From positions 1 to 64,000 of the forward strand of contig JBBAOE010000008.1 of the NCBI GenBank assembly GCA_040401595.1: 64,000 nt of DNA, given 5' to 3'. The position numbers and the translations under genes were made by a program. The notes under the pieces were generated by a model. That model did not search any database. It saw nothing but the letters and a program-made list of their open reading frames with translations, and was not told the DNA's origin. This document shows positions 12,101-27,100 of this stretch, one piece after another. Positions within the stretch are counted from its first letter, which is position 1. Each line of letters starts with the position of its first letter. Source of the DNA: RFPW01 sp040401595. Its GTDB lineage: Bacteria > Pseudomonadota > Gammaproteobacteria > Burkholderiales > Burkholderiaceae_E.

Positions 12101-15100
12101 GCACCACGTCGCGCGACGACTTCTCGAAGGCCATCGAGCCACTGACTTGGAAGAAGTCGCTCAATGACACGTCGAAACGACCCGCCACACGCAGCAGCGG
12201 GCCAAGGCCACCATTCATGTCGAGCGTGAATGACTTGCCGGTTCCGGCGACCAGCGCCAGAGCATGATCCCCGCTGAAGTCAATGACCTGTGTCTTGGGC
12301 AAACCGCTGACCAGGTTGATTTGCACCGACAAATCGCGCGGGCTGAGGCTGACATCGGGCGGAAGGCCGACCAACGCATCGATAGCACCCACGGTGGCCT
12401 TGAGCGAGGTCCAACGTGCACCGTCCAGGCTCAGCCCGTCGAGTTTCTGCCCAGGTTTGGCGACAAACAGTGCCAAGCCAAAGTCGACACCGCTGATGGA
12501 CAGGCCGCGCGCGGCGGCATTGGTTTCTCCGGCATCGATTTTTCCATTGGCATTTCGATCGGTCCAATAAGGACCGCCAACACCCGCAAAGGCCGAAAGG
12601 CCGGCGCCGCCAACTGTCAGCATGTCGGTGTTGACCGCATGGCCGTCGGCCAGCGTCACCGTCTGGCTGGCGCGCTCGAACCCAAAATTACCGCTGATAT
12701 CGAAGAATCCGCCGATCGCGAGATGGCCTGTGCCACTGGCGCGCAGCAACTGCCCCGCACTACCGGCCATATCGAGCTTGAGCGTCTTACCAACACCGGT
12801 GATGACGGCAAGGCCACGCTCGCCGCTGAAATCGATCACCTTGGTTGCGGGGTCGAATGCTGGCGCCACGCCACTGACCAGATTGGCCTCGACCGACAAG
12901 TTCGATACCTCCAACGTGAGATCGGTCATGCCAACCAGGGCCACGTTGCCCGCCGTCGCTTTGAGCGCCGTCCACTGCAGCCCCGCTTCAGCCTGCGACT
13001 TAGCACCAAACAAAGCCAGCCCGAAACTGACGTCGCCCAGCGCCAGACCCATTGCGCCTGGGTTGACATCGTTCTTGATGCCATCGGCGTCGTTTGCAAT
13101 CCAATACGGGCCACCAACGCCGAGGAAAGCATTCAGGCCGTTGCCACCGATCGACATCATGTCGGTCTCAACGCTGCTGCCATTGGCCAGCGTGACCCGA
13201 CCGCTGGACTTCTCAAAGGCCAGCGAGCCCGCAACCTGGAAAAAGCCGCCGACCGTGATGTCGATCTGGCCAGCTGCGCGCACGACGCTGCCCGAGCTGC
13301 CCAGGAACGCGAGCGAGATCGACTGGGCCTTGCCTGCAGCATCCGTTGCGCCAGTGGCTACCGTCAGAGCGCTGGTGCCGTAATCGACAACCGTAGCGCC
13401 GCTGCCGATATTGATCGCCACCGACAGATCGGTGGCCGAAACTTGCAATTCGCCCAGGCCCACTGGCGTGGCGGTCTTCGAGTTCGCACCCAGGCTCAGC
13501 CAGCTTCGCGGCGATGCGCCCGGGACCAGTGTCGTCGCCGGCCGCTCCAGATACAAGGCCATACCGAGATCGACCCCGGTCAGCTCGAAGCCAGCAGCCT
13601 CGGGCTTGAGCGTATCGGCCGACGTGAGCGTTCCGTCCAGATTGGTGTCACTGCGGGCCGGGCCGTTCAGACCCACAAACGCGTTCAGACCCGCCCCGCC
13701 GATCGTCCAACGATCGGTGGCGACCGAATTGCCATCCGACAGCTTTGTCGAGACCGCCGTGTTGCCGAGATGGAAATTGCCGTCGACAAAGAGGAAGTCT
13801 TTGACTGACAGCGCCATACCCACGTCGTAAGTCTGGTTGCCGAAATAGTCCGGATTAAAGAACATACCGAGCTTGTCGGCATCGGCAGAGCTGTGTTCGG
13901 TGATCCGAAGCTGATCCGCCAATGCGCGCTGAGTCACGACCAGCTTCAAGCTCGCCGCAGTCTGCACCACCGCAAGGTAGAGGCTGCCATCACCGAATCC
14001 GAACAGGTCACGTGCAATTGCAAAGTGTCCGCTCAGTGCTTGCGCGGTCAGAATCACGAACTCATCGCCGAGCTTAAGCGTCAACAGTGGGTCCAGCACC
14101 AGGTCCAGCGTGCCTGCAAGCGTGGCGGTTCCGCTGACCGTCCACTGGTCATACCCAGTGACTGGCGTGGTACCGCCCAGGTTTACCGCGAAAGTCTGGT
14201 TGGCATTGAAGGTCTGGTTACCCTGAACCTGAACCAGCCCAGGCGACAGATCACGACCGAACACACCCGCAGCTGCTGCGCTGCTGCCGTCGATGATACG
14301 CAACCCATCAGCGGCGGTGATCGCCACAGTGCCCCGCGTTCCGATCTGAGCTGTAGTGGTCTTGTCGACACTCTGGCTCGCCACCAGGGTGATCGCGCCG
14401 GTCGCGGACAGAACGTCCCCTGCGATCGACAATCGAGCGCCGCTGCCCTGGGCCTCCAAGCGGACCGACCCGACACCCGTCGCGCTGACAAGCGCCCCGG
14501 AATCGAGCGTGATTGTGCCGTTCGCAGCAAGCACACTGATCGGGCTACGGTCGACCGTAACGACGCCGCTGCCGCCGGAGGCGATGCGTGCAAGCGATTC
14601 CGCCGCACCGACCCGATTGACCGAAACCGTTACGGTACCGATCGATAACGCGTCGACTTCTTTCAGATCAATCCGCCCAGAAGCACGCGCGCCCAGCAAT
14701 TCGACCTGCAGGTCCAGCGGATTGGCGGCGCTGCCGATGGCCTCACCGGCTTGCAACCAGGCTTGGGCGGCGGTCAGCGCGGCGGTGCTACTGCCACGGT
14801 CGACCAACGACCCCGCACTGGATAGGAGCGCAGCGCCTGCACGTCCGGCGTCAACTCGGGACAAGGTCAAGTCCGTCGCGGCGGCGATGCGAACCGCGCC
14901 GTCAACGCCGCTTGCGACGTCCCCCGTGACGCTGGCAGTCGACACGATGGAACTGCCAGCGGCTTGACTTACGCTGCCGCTGGCGGATTCGAGATCAATC
15001 GACCCGCCACGGCTGAGTAAGTCAGCCGCTGCGCCCAGCGTCAAGTCACCGCGCGCCAGGATCGATACCCCGCCGCCCTGCGAATTCAGATCGCCATTCA

Positions 15101-18100
15101 GGGTTAAATGACGACTGGACTGCAGTAACACGCCGCCTGTTCCGCTGTTGGTCACGTTGCCAACGGTCAGAGAACCCTGGTTGACAATCAGGAGGTCGCC
15201 CGCCGAGGCCGTTGCCTGTAACGCAGTCGTCTTGATCGTCAGTGGGGTACCTGCTGACGATCCAATGGCGCCAACGCCGATGCCGCCACCGGTCGCGTTC
15301 AGGATCACGCTGTTGGCCCGCACCTGCGCAGCATCCCCCGTCTGGGCAACGACGATTGCGCCGCTGGTGGTGGCGAGTGTCACAGTCTTGCCAGCTGCCA
15401 GGATGCTTCCCAGGCGAAGGTCGCCCGCCACTTCGCGCAGATACACATCGCCGACCGCGCTTAGATCTAGAACGGTATCCGTTCCGTCGAGATCGATGGC
15501 CAGCGCCCGCGTGCTATCGCCGATGTTGCCGTTGCCGGTGACGAGCGTGAGTGCAGTCGCCTTGACGCGCGCGGCGTCGAGCCCTTGTACGATGCCGGTC
15601 TGGCCGTCGAGCGAAACCTTAAGGCCCGTCACCGTGCTCTGTAGCGTCAGCTTGCCGCCGACCTGCACGTCAATCTCGGGCGCTGCGATTGCCCGGCCAA
15701 GGCTCAGTGCACCTGGCGTACGAATCGCGATTTCCTTGGTACTGATCAGTTCTGCAGACAGCGTCAGGGCTGTGGTGGCTGCCAAATCAATTGTGTCAGC
15801 AGTGACCGCAGCCCGGACGTCAATCGACGGCGCCCGTATGGTGAGAGATTCGGCGCTGACCGCTTGACTGAGAACGACGCTGGTACCAGCCACCAGCTGC
15901 AAATCCACGCCAGAAGGCAGACTCGTGACGGTGATACCAGCCGCGGTCGTCAGTACCAACGGCTTGCTGGCGTAGCTCGTGCCGAAGAGGGCTGACCACG
16001 TGTACGCGTCGGTGCCCGAACGGGTTGTGACGGACCCGTACGTTTTGTCATTCAGCCCGCCAAATATCCCATAGTCGTAGTAGACGTACTGTTCGGTGTA
16101 ACGGTAAGCCACCGTGATTTGGGTGGAACTCAAGGTAATGCCGGTGACCTCGAAGTCGGCGGTTATGAGCTTCTTGTAGTCGTCCCCCCCACCGGGTCCG
16201 TCCCAGTTCATCTGTGCCGAAGTCCCCTCGTTGACATCGGTACGGTTGGTATCGCCGTTCGTGACGGTCCTGGTGTTATTTTTGGTTGTTGTCCTCGCAG
16301 TATTGGTGGTCGGGGTACCGCTAATCAGACCACCGGCGAATAGCACGAGAGAACCGAGCACGCCCCCGCTAAAGGCCTTGATCGACGAAAGGGCCAGTAG
16401 TATGTCCTCAGAGACACTGGTCAATTCGACCTTCCCTTCGGCTTTGGCCACAAGGCTCACCGCTTTGACATCGCCCTGCGCGCTGACGCTGATGTTGCCG
16501 GTCGCTGCGGACAGTTGGGTCAGGACCAAGCCCGGGGTCTTCTCGCCAAAGCCATCAACGTCGGTGAAGTTCAAATCCCCGGTAGCGGCATCCGCAAGCA
16601 GCGAATTCGCTGCAATCGCAAACCCGTCGATCCGACTGCTCTTGATGTTCAACACATTGGCAACAAGGACCGGGCCGGCGGTGCCCGCTGCAGCGCTGAC
16701 CGCGCCGGTCGCCGTGATCGTAAGATTGCCCGCCGCCGTCACGCCGCTGGCGTAGGCCAGCGAGTCGGCGTAGCGGCTGAGCCAGGTACCGGCGCGCACG
16801 CTCGCCAGCGTGATATCCCCGCCGGCACTCACCGTGATCGCCGCCCCACCGCTATCGATGCGGCTACCGACAGACTGCGTGAGATGACGGCCGGCGGCCA
16901 ACGCGATCGCACCGCCCTGGGCCGACACATCGCCAACGATCAGCAGATCAGCAGCCGTGCCGCCCGCCTTGATCGAGATTCCACCGCTACCAGCCCGGAC
17001 TGCCACGCCATCGTCCAGCGCAGGCGTGCCGCGCAGCGTCAGACTGCCGGCCAGCGTCTCAAGCTCGACGCGACCACCGGTCGACAGACCGCTTTGTTCA
17101 ACATCGATCAACGCACCGGTCAGGCCGCGCGCGTCGACCCGCGCGACCGTCACATCGTCGACCCAACCGACGGTGAGATCGTCACTTTCCTGGAGGTAAA
17201 GGCCACCGCTGCCGCTGAGCGCTGACACCAGCGAAGTCTGGGTGCGCAACGCTGCTCCACTGGCACCGATACTGGTGCCAGCCTGGAGCCGCAGCGTGCC
17301 GGACTTGATCAGGCTGCTTGAATTAGCACTGGTATCGGCACGGGTGATGGCACCCGAGTTCGAGACGATGCTCACGCTGCCAGTGCCGGCATCAACCGCA
17401 GCTGCGACCACGTTCCCAGTGGCCGACAGGCGCAGCGCACCAATCTTTTGATCGCCGGCGCTTCCGACCGAGCTCCCGGTCGCCATGGTCAGGTTGCCGC
17501 CGCCAGCCTGCAGATCGAGGCTGCCGCCCGTGCTGCCAACCTGTGTGGTGGACGCCAATGACAGCGCGCCGGCAGAGAGCACCGACAGATTGCCACCGGT
17601 CGTGCTCACCCCAGCGTTCAGGGCGATCGCCGCCGTTGAACCCGTTGTCTGCAGCAGCAGATTGCCAGCATCCATCGAGGCTACGGAGGCATTCACAGTC
17701 AACGTACCGACACTGTTGAGCAGCACAATCGACGCTGACCCTGGCACGACGCCAGCGGTGCTCTGCACCGGCGCATCGGCCAGAATGCCGCTCTTCGACG
17801 CAGTCGAACTGACGAGTTGCCCGCCCAGACCTGCGGACGCGCCGAGCGCAGGATTAATGGCGCTGACGCGCGCGTAGGGAACGCTGACGCTATCGATCGA
17901 CAGCGCTCGACTGGCCGAAAGCGCGATATCACCGCCGCTTTGAGCCGCCAGCGTGCCGACTGCGATCTCAATCGCGTCACCATAGCGGCCCAAGGTCCCG
18001 ATCGAACCTGCGGCGTCAACCAATAGCGCGGCAGCCGAAATGTTGACCGGAATGCTAGCCCCGGCATCGAGCACGTTGCCTGTTGTCGATCGCAGCGCGA

Positions 18101-21100
18101 CTGAACCTGTGCCGGTCTGCAAGCCGGCAACCACGATGTCGCCCTTCGCCGCGATACGCAGGTTTCCGGCCTGGCTGGAACCCGCGGTCATCAATGCACC
18201 ATCCGCCTGGATCACTTTGCCGCCGAACGACTCAACGTCGATGCCACCGCCCAGATTCGAGACGACCGAAGTCGCTTTCTGAGTCAGATCGCCCTGCGCC
18301 AGCAGCGAGATCGTGCCAGCCGTAGTGGTGACGTTACGGTTCAGCGTCAGGTCGCCGCCCAGCGCTTCGAGGCGGATCAGCCCCTTGCTGCCAACCCCAA
18401 CATCCCCCGTCAGGCTGAGTGCGCCGCTGGACCGCAACAGAAGCGTGCCCTCGGCGCCGACCTGCGCGCCTTCCACGCTCAGATCGCCAAGGTTGTCGAT
18501 CGCAATGATCGAGCGGTTAAAGGTGATGGTCTGCGCCTGCAGCCGCTGGGCCTGCAAACTCAGCGCCGTGACCAGACTTCCGAGGTTATTGCTACTGTTT
18601 CCGGTGCCACTGCCAGCAGTCAGAGTCACTAGGTTGCCAACAATATTGGGCGCAGTCCCGCCAGCGTTCAGGATGCTGCCCACAGGCGTGGCGAGCGTGA
18701 CGTTACCCAGGGTCGCGGCCACCTGGTTCAATCGCATATCACCCGCAATGTCGACCAGACGAATATCGTCTCGCGCTGTGGCGCTGAGACTGCCGCCTGC
18801 GGCGATCCGCATCGCACCGTTGGTGATGTCGCTACGCGCTGCGCTGCTGTTGATGCCACCGTTGCCGGCGATCAGCACCATATCGCTGCCGCTACGCAGC
18901 ATCGCATCGCTACCCACGCCCAACCCGGATAAGCCGCTCTCGGCCTCCAAGCGCAGCCGACCGGTGCCGCTGATGCCCTGGATGGCCTCGCCCAAACCAG
19001 TGCCATCGCTCACTTGAACAGCGCCCCGGGCCTGAACCACCACATCCCCGGCGCTTGAAATCGCCACCGTACCCGTGGCGTTCAAGTTCAGATCGTCCCA
19101 GATCTGCAGCGTGAAGCCGGTCACAACGAATTGGTTAGCGACCCACTGGCCCTGATGCAGGTCGGCCACTCCGACACTGCTATTGATGACGGCCAGGCCG
19201 GCTGGTGCGACATCGGAAGCGGATACCGGCGCCCAGAAGGAGGGATTTTTATAGATACCTTCGTCGGCGAGATTGACCGTTGCGTCGGGCCCGATCCAGC
19301 GGTACATCGCGTAGCGGACCTCGATCACGTCATCCGCCTGCGCCAGGGACAGCGTCTGCAGGTCCGTCGCCGACAGCGTCGCTGGATTACCCAGGCTCAG
19401 CAGCCCCGTGGCGCGGCCCACGCCGCCGCTGGCCTGAAGGATCAAGTTGCGCCCGGACAGGTTCAATTCCTCGGTGTTCGCCGAGACGCCCTGCCCCATC
19501 ACCTCGGCATGCGGAAAGAGCCTCGCCATCAGCACTGGCGACAAGGCATTGGCCGCCTGGGTCTGCTGCGCCACCGACAGACCCGCGTCACTCAGCAGCT
19601 TTTTCAGCGCCACCGAATCAGGCCGCTGGTTCTCCTGCACCGCGTCCAGGATGGCACCGTGCGCAGCGTCCAGATTGATGTCGCCCGAGGTCGATAGCAC
19701 CGAGACGCTACCAGCCCAGGCGGTCGGGGTGATCAGCAGAAGGTCACCCTGGGTCTCTTGCAGCGTGACACTGCCCAAGGCCCTCGCGGCCAGGCCGCCG
19801 GAACCCAACACGTCACTGTCCACGCGTGCGTAGATCAGGCCGTTGCCAGCATCAAGCTGAATGCGCTCGCCGATGATCCGCGAGCTCGAGGCCGTGCCCA
19901 GAATCCCGTTGGCCGACTGGATGGTGACATCAGCGGCTGCAACGATCTTGAACGCACTGTCGTACTGCGCCGCGATGATCTGGCCAACCCGCAGCGGCGC
20001 GGGCGTCTTGCCGGCCAGCACGTTGACCGTGATGTTGCCGGTGGACTGCACATTGAGGTTGCCGCGGCCGTTTTCGACCGTGATGTTGACGTCGCCTTTG
20101 CTGACGATGTCGGGCAGCGCCCCCGAGATCACCACGTCGCCTGAGACCACCAGCGCGTCGGAGGACAGCTTGATTGGCCGGAAATTTTCGTTGTCGGCCT
20201 CGTTGGCCGCGCCCGCCGGTGCGCCGAAGGCAATGTTGCCGCGCAGCAGCAACCGTCCTGGCGTCTTGATATCGATCACCGGTGCCGCGGGACCGGCCGG
20301 GAATTCGATCGCAATGGGGTAATCGGCCCGCAGGCCATACGTGTAGAAGTCTTTCAGACCGGTGGTTGTCGTCACCTTGGTCGTGATGGTCTTGACTCTG
20401 AGCCAGCCACCACCGGTCGTCACAGGACCGACGACCACGATCTCCTGGTTCTCGAAGTCGCTGTCAAAGCGGTTGAGGCTGCGGTCCTGCTTCCAGTCGC
20501 CGATCAGGCCCTTGATCGGCGATTGAGTCGAGGGCTTGGTGATCGTGTCGACCGCACCATTGGCCTGGACCACCTTGGTCGAAAGCCCGCCGCTGAGCTG
20601 TTCACGAAGCTTCCACAGTGAGGCGTCCGAAAAATCGACGACCGGGAACGACACCTTGCCGCTCACCCCGATGTACTCGTAGAGCTTATTGGTGTGCACA
20701 TCTCGCACCAGCGAGACATTCTTGACCATGTCGACAGCAAGATTGCGCTTTTGCTCGTACTGGACAAACANNNNNNNNNNNNNNNNNNNNNNNNNNNNNN
20801 NNNNNNNNNNNNNNNNNNNNNNNNNNNNNNNNNNNNNNNNNNNNNNNNNNNNNNNNNNNNNNNNNNNNNNGGCCAGCTCCGACTCGAGCAGCGGCGAGCC
20901 ATCCGTGAACTTGGTATCAGTGGCCGAGGCCTGCTGGTCAGGAGCCAGGCCGTCCCAATCGAAGCCCAGCAGGTTGAAACTTCTCTGCTCGTAAATGTTG
21001 AGCACGGTGCGGGTCTTGGCCTGGCCTTCGGTCCAGATGTAGTAAAGCCCCGACGCCGGCTGATAGGCAAACGCGCTGGCCGCGTCCAGACCAGTCTGCG

Positions 21101-24100
21101 CGCTCACCAGGTCGTAGCGGATCGACGACACGCCGTCGACCGTGCTCAGCACCCCTTGCTTGACGCTGTGCTCGACCTTGCCGCCTGCAACACGGTAAGT
21201 GTCACGCCGCAGCGTCACGCTGTCCGTGATCGTGATCAGACCGACCCGATCGGTGGCGACGTCGATGGCATCGACCGCAAGATCAAAGGCCGTCTCGTTG
21301 GTGATGTGAACCGCGGTGTACCCACTGGCGACCCGGAGCTTGCCGTTACCCGTGCTGAGAATCTGGCCGGTGATGTTGATCTGCCCACCCTGGGGCACGA
21401 TCGGGTCGAGCACGATCACGCCCTTGTCGGCATCGAAGAATCCGTCGACCGCAGCCCGCCCATCATCACCAAAACTGATGCCCTGGCGCACCTTGCCAAG
21501 TTCGTCGGTAAAGTTCACCGACTTGCCCGGGTTGAAACTCTTGTCGATCTTCAGCGTGATGCTGTCGAGTCCGCTCTGGATCAAGCCGTTGAGGTTGAGA
21601 TAGCGGGCGTTGATGTTGATCGTGCCCATCGCGAACACGCCAGAACTCGGCTTATTGATTGCCTCGCGCAGCGCCAGCAACTGCGGCGCGCTCAGGTCGG
21701 CAAAACTCAGGACCTTCGGCTGGCCATCAGCGTTGTAGACCTGCTTACCAAAGGTCGTGGTGAAGTCGATGTACTGGCGCGGATCGGTACCCACGTGCAA
21801 CCAGTCCTCGGTGGCCAGATTAAAATCGCCTGCGGCAGACAAGGTCACCGTGCCAGCACGAATCTCGCCGCTGACATTGATGCTGCCCTCCTTATTGGTC
21901 AGAATCAGCTCGCCATCCTCGTTGACGATACGGCCGACCACATACAGGTCTTGTGGCGCCTCGGGCACCGAGAAGCCACCCAGGTTGTAATAGCTGCGGG
22001 GATAAGCGTCCTGGACGATGCGGATCACGCTGTCGCCGGCCGCGCCTGCGGTACCTGCCCCGAGAACCGGGTGCTTGTTGAAGTACACCGAGCCGGCGGG
22101 CAAGGTGACGAGTGCGCCGTCGACCACGTCGACACGGCTGTTCTTGCGGATGCTGATGTCGTTAACCAGCAGGCCGAACAAGGTGTTGTTGACCACCGTG
22201 ATCTGGGCCTCACCGTGGGCCTTCAAGCGACCAGAATTCACAGCCGCCTCGACCGTCTTGGTGGCATCGGTGTTGCCATCGGCGCTGATAAAGATCGAGC
22301 CCGGCGCTGAGACGATGGTCGGCAGCTTCAGGAAGAACTGGTCAAACTGCGACTTCGGCACCAACGTCTTGCCGTCGGGCGCAGTCTCGGTCAGGCCGAG
22401 CTTTTGCAGCTGCTGGTCGATACTGTCGAGCAGCGCCTGATAGCGAGCGATCGCCTCGGCATTGCCCGCATGGCTGGTCATCCAGGCCACCACCTTGCTG
22501 CGCTCGTCGAAGAGCTGGTTGGCGACGTTGGCGTAAACCAGCGTGGGCAAGGCCATGTCCTTCGGCTTGACCACGTAGAACTTGCCACTCAGCGCGAACG
22601 CGAAGTCCAGCCCCTTGTTGCTGTCGAAGACCGTCAGCTGCTTCCAGGCGCTCTCATCAAAGGACTCGGTCTGCGCGTTGACCGCGGCCGCAGAGCCGAC
22701 TCGGCGGTACCAGAGGCCGCTGGTCGTTCGGACGGTCTCGCCAGTGGCAACCTGCAGCGCGGTCTCGTTGCCCTTGAGCACATGATTCGGGGTTACCGCG
22801 GTCCAGCGGGTGGCATCAAGATAGTTCTCCTTCTCCAGCACCATCGCCTGGTCGCCACCACCCGCCGGACTAAACCGGTAGGCCTGGCCGACGGTGCCAC
22901 CACCGAAGTTAGCGCCCGCCACCACCTGGACGATGGTGTCTGCCGACAACGTCAGTGCGACATCCTCGAGGTCGAGCGAGGCGTACTGGTACTGCTGCGC
23001 CGGATCAAGCCCGAGCGCTTGTTTCTCGGCAGCACTCAGATCGGTACCGATACGATCACTCGCCAGCTGGATCTTGCCGTCCACCATAAAGGGCAAGAGC
23101 TGTACTTGCGTGCGGTAGTTGATGCCGGCTTCCATGGTTGCGCTGGCATCAACTGTCACCAAGTTGGTAGTGTTGACTGACGCGCCGTCCAACGCAAAAG
23201 CGACATAGGGTGTGCCGCCAATCTTGACGACCATGCCGTCGGTCTTGGCGCGGCCCTGCCCACCCAGACCAGGCTCGGCGATCAGGTTGACGTCCTGCAC
23301 CGCGCGCAGCGAGACCTGCTTGCCAATGTCGATCAGATTGTTCTCGGCGATGTCCATCGTCGCCACCGGCACGCCAATGCCAAACAGGGACGCCAGCGCC
23401 ATGTCGGCGTGCGCTGACCCCAGCAACTGGTTGGAAACGCCGAAGGCATCGCGCCCGGCATAGAGGTTGACGTTATCGCCGGTGATCCCAGCGGCCGTAG
23501 CGTCCACCGCATGCACATGGATGACGTTGGTCGCCACGATCGTGCCGTTGGCAATCGCCCCTGCCCCGTTGATCAAACCCGCCGAGAACGTATTGGCCGC
23601 GGGCGTGAGATCGGAATCGCTGCGCGCGCTGAGCGTCACGTCGCCGCTCTGATTACTCAGCTGCGCGCCGGCGACCTCAATGCTCGACAATGTGTTCGAG
23701 CCGAGGTCGGCCTTCGCAATGCTCAAGCCCAGGCCCGCGACGCCCTCAACGCGGACCTTGTCAATGGCCAATACATCGACCAGGGTCTCGATGCGAAGGA
23801 TGCCGGGCGAGCCAGATTGCTCGCTGACATTGAGCAAGGTCCCTCTGCCAATTTGGACCTTGGCGGCCAAAGGATTGCTGGGGGTGCCGATGTCGGTGTT
23901 CGCTGCCAGCGCAGCGATGGCAACGGCACCGGCAGACCCCGAACGCAAATTGTCCTTGTCCGAATAGCGCCGCTTGTCGGCAATGTTCTGCGCATTGATG
24001 AGCAGTGTGCCCGCCTGCACCTGGTTGTCTTGTCCAATGAGCACCTCGGCTGCACTGGCGACATCGGTAAGAATCAGCGCACCGCTACCGGCGAACGCAC

Positions 24101-27100
24101 CGATCGCCAGATTCAGCGAAGCGGCGTCAAAGTTCTGTTCTCGCGCAGCCCGGATGTCCACGGTCTGCGCCCGCAGCGTGCTGCGGTCGCCCACGCCCGC
24201 CTGCGTCCTGCCGTTGATGGTCAGCGTGGTGTAGGCTCCAGCGATGCCCGTGAACTGTCCCCCGCTGGCAGCTAGGGCCTTCATGTCGAGCGTATCGGTA
24301 CTGTGTGCGTCGACGCGCAAGGTCTTGGCAACCAAGTCGACGGCGTCGCCGATGAACGCCTGCACATTGGCGCTGCTGAGCACCGAGGACTTGGCCACGC
24401 TGGTCGACGCGCCCGTGCTCACGGAAAGCGCCGCGGTTTTGCTCAGCCCGGCCTGTTGGCCCAGGGCACTAATCACGACCTCGGCCGCGTCGATGTCACT
24501 GTGGCTGATGAAGGCCTTGGTCACGGGCCGCAGCACGTTGTCCGCGACCGTGCCGGCAGCGGCAGCGGCGACGGCGCCAAAGGCGACGGCTGCCGCTACG
24601 ACCTGGCTCTCGGTCGATGCCGCGCTCGTGACCGTTAGCAACAATGAACCGGGTGTGGTCACCGACGAGCGGCTCAGGACAGGCGCGTCGATCCAGGCCT
24701 CGGTGCGGGTATCAATGGTGTTGACCGACTTGGCGCCACCCCCCGAGGCAGCTCCGCCCATGCTGATATCGATGGCAACCGCGGCAACTGTCGACTTGGA
24801 CTTGATCGTTGCCAGCTCGCTGGCATTGAGTTTCACATCGCCAGCCGCACGGATCACCGCCTGATCGACGACGGCCTGCACCACATTGGCGATTTGGTTG
24901 TCGGCGACCGAGATCGCGATGGCCACTGAAGCGCCCGCAGAACTGGCCGACAAGGCCACGGAAATCGCCATCACGTTGGCGTCGATGACCGAACGATCCA
25001 GGGCCTCCAGAAGCACCGCGCCGTCCAGGCTGATGCCGCTTTGACGGGTTTGACTGATGCGCGCAAGCACCTGTGTGCCAATGCGGTTGACCGCGCTGGA
25101 GCCAGCGCCGCCGATCGAGACCGCCGTGCCGCCGCTGCCCGAAGCCGCAGCCGAACCCGACACCACCAGCGCCTTGATTGCCTGGTCATCGAGCGCGCGC
25201 ACACTCAGACCGGCAGCCACGCTGCCCTGCTGGTTGCCCACAATCGACGAACCATCGACCGATGCCAATATCACGTTGGCAGAACTCTCGGTCTGCTGCA
25301 CCCAAAGCTTGTCGTCGCCGTAGTCCTGGGTCAACAACAGGTTGTCGAGCTTACCGTCGTTGTTGATGTCCTTGCGTTTGAGCTCGTCATCGCCGATGTA
25401 TTTGTACACATCGTTGGCGCGCACACCGGACTTCGAGGACAGGCGAACGGTGTCGCCTTTTTTGATGGTCTCGGGATTGTCGGTGCGGGCGTCGTAAGTG
25501 GCGGTTCCTTTCCAGCCCTTGGGGTCATAGCCGATGTAATTGCGCGCCAACGACAGGCCGATCGAGGCACCCACGCCAGCGACCCCGCCGCCGCCAACGC
25601 CGAGCGCGGCGGACACGATGGTCGCGTTGATCCGCGCCGCATTGCGCGAGGTCAGGTCGACTGGCGCGCCCACCCGCAGGTCACTGTCAAGCAGCTGGGC
25701 CCCAACTTTTCCGAGAATTACGTTGACCGCGCTCGCGCCGGCGCCCGCTACGCCAACGCCCACGGAGCCGCCGATCGCGACTGCCGCCGCCGCCGCTGCG
25801 GCCACCACGCTGATGCTCGATTCCGAAGCAGCGTTCAAGCTCACGCCACCGCTGACATCGGCCTGAACATCCTGTAAGTGCGCGAGCACTTGGTTATCGA
25901 TCACATTGCGTGCCAGTGACACCCCAAGTGAGACCGCCACCCCCGTGTTTCCAGCCAGCGCGGCCGAGATCGACGCAGCAGCCGCCACCGCGCTGATCGC
26001 CGCGCGATCCTCGGCGCTCACCACGATGTTGGCGGCGCGGATACGGCTCAGAACATCGCTGAGCCCTGCATCAATTCCGGCGTCCACCTGCACGCCAATC
26101 AGGTTTTCAGCCCAGACGCCCGATCCATCGACCGACACGCCGACATTGCCCGCTGCCGCAATCGCCGCCGAGCCCGCCAAGACCAGCGCGTGGATGGTCT
26201 GCTCGGCGTCAGCGCGCAGCACCAGATCGCCTGCAGTTTCGACTGTCGAGGCCTGGATCAGCGCGCGCACGGATGAACGAGAGCCCTCGCCACCCCCGTA
26301 GCCTGGCTGACCGATCAAGTTACGCGCCACCGCTACGCCAATGGACACGGCCACGCCATTTTGGACGCCACCGCCCAGCGCCACCGAGACGGCTGCCACC
26401 ACCGCGGTGATGCTCGCGCTGCTGTTGGCATCGACAACCAGGTCGCCCGAGGTGTGGACTGTGCTGCGCTCGATCAGCGCCGTGGTCGAACCCGTGACCG
26501 CATTGAGCGCCAGCGCACCTGCGCCACTGACGGCTACACCATTGGTGCTCAAGCTCAAAGCAGCGCCCATCGAGGCAGCCGCCACCACCGCACTGATGCT
26601 CGATCGCGCAATACTGAGTTGGCCATTCTCGTTGCGCAGCTGCCAGGTCTGGCCGCTGACGTCCGTTACCTGCCAACGCTGCCCAGCCTCGACCACCGAG
26701 ACCCGCAACGGCGCCTGAACCAGCGCCCAACGGTTGACATCGCTATAGTCTTCAGTGGCGAGCGCCACCTCGCTACGGTTTTTACCAATGAACTGGTAAA
26801 CGTGGCCGCCCTGGCCGCCAAAGGCATAGTCCGCTGCCAGGCGGACGGTGTTGCCCTTGAACAATTCGCGGGTGTTGTCCGTGACGATCTGCCACCGCGC
26901 CTTGTTGGTGTAGTCCTCAAGCGCGAGGTCGACCTGCTTCTGGTCACTGGCGATGAACCGATAAATCTGGCCGCCCACCACGCCTGCTTTATTACCCGGA
27001 CCACCCGCAGTCAGCCCGGTCGCCGAGTCAGCGATGCCGACACGCTTGCCCTGTACAAGGTCTTGCTTGCCTGTGTCGCTGCGGAAGTTCCAGGCCACGC

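Noticed and set aside
12264..13808. 514-codon open frame on the plus strand inside the giant gene
   Set aside because: It is antisense to repeat-coding DNA. Its residue mix (many Arg, Asp, His, Gln) is typical of a shadow of a high-GC gene and it has no recognisable domain.
9400..13900. Repeat array as a CRISPR or insertion-sequence array
   Set aside because: The repetition is at protein level, in one open frame with diverged DNA; there are no terminal inverted repeats or spacers.
20694..22310. 538-codon plus-strand frame spanning the N gap
   Set aside because: Shadow of the giant gene; it runs through unknown bases and lacks any family pattern.
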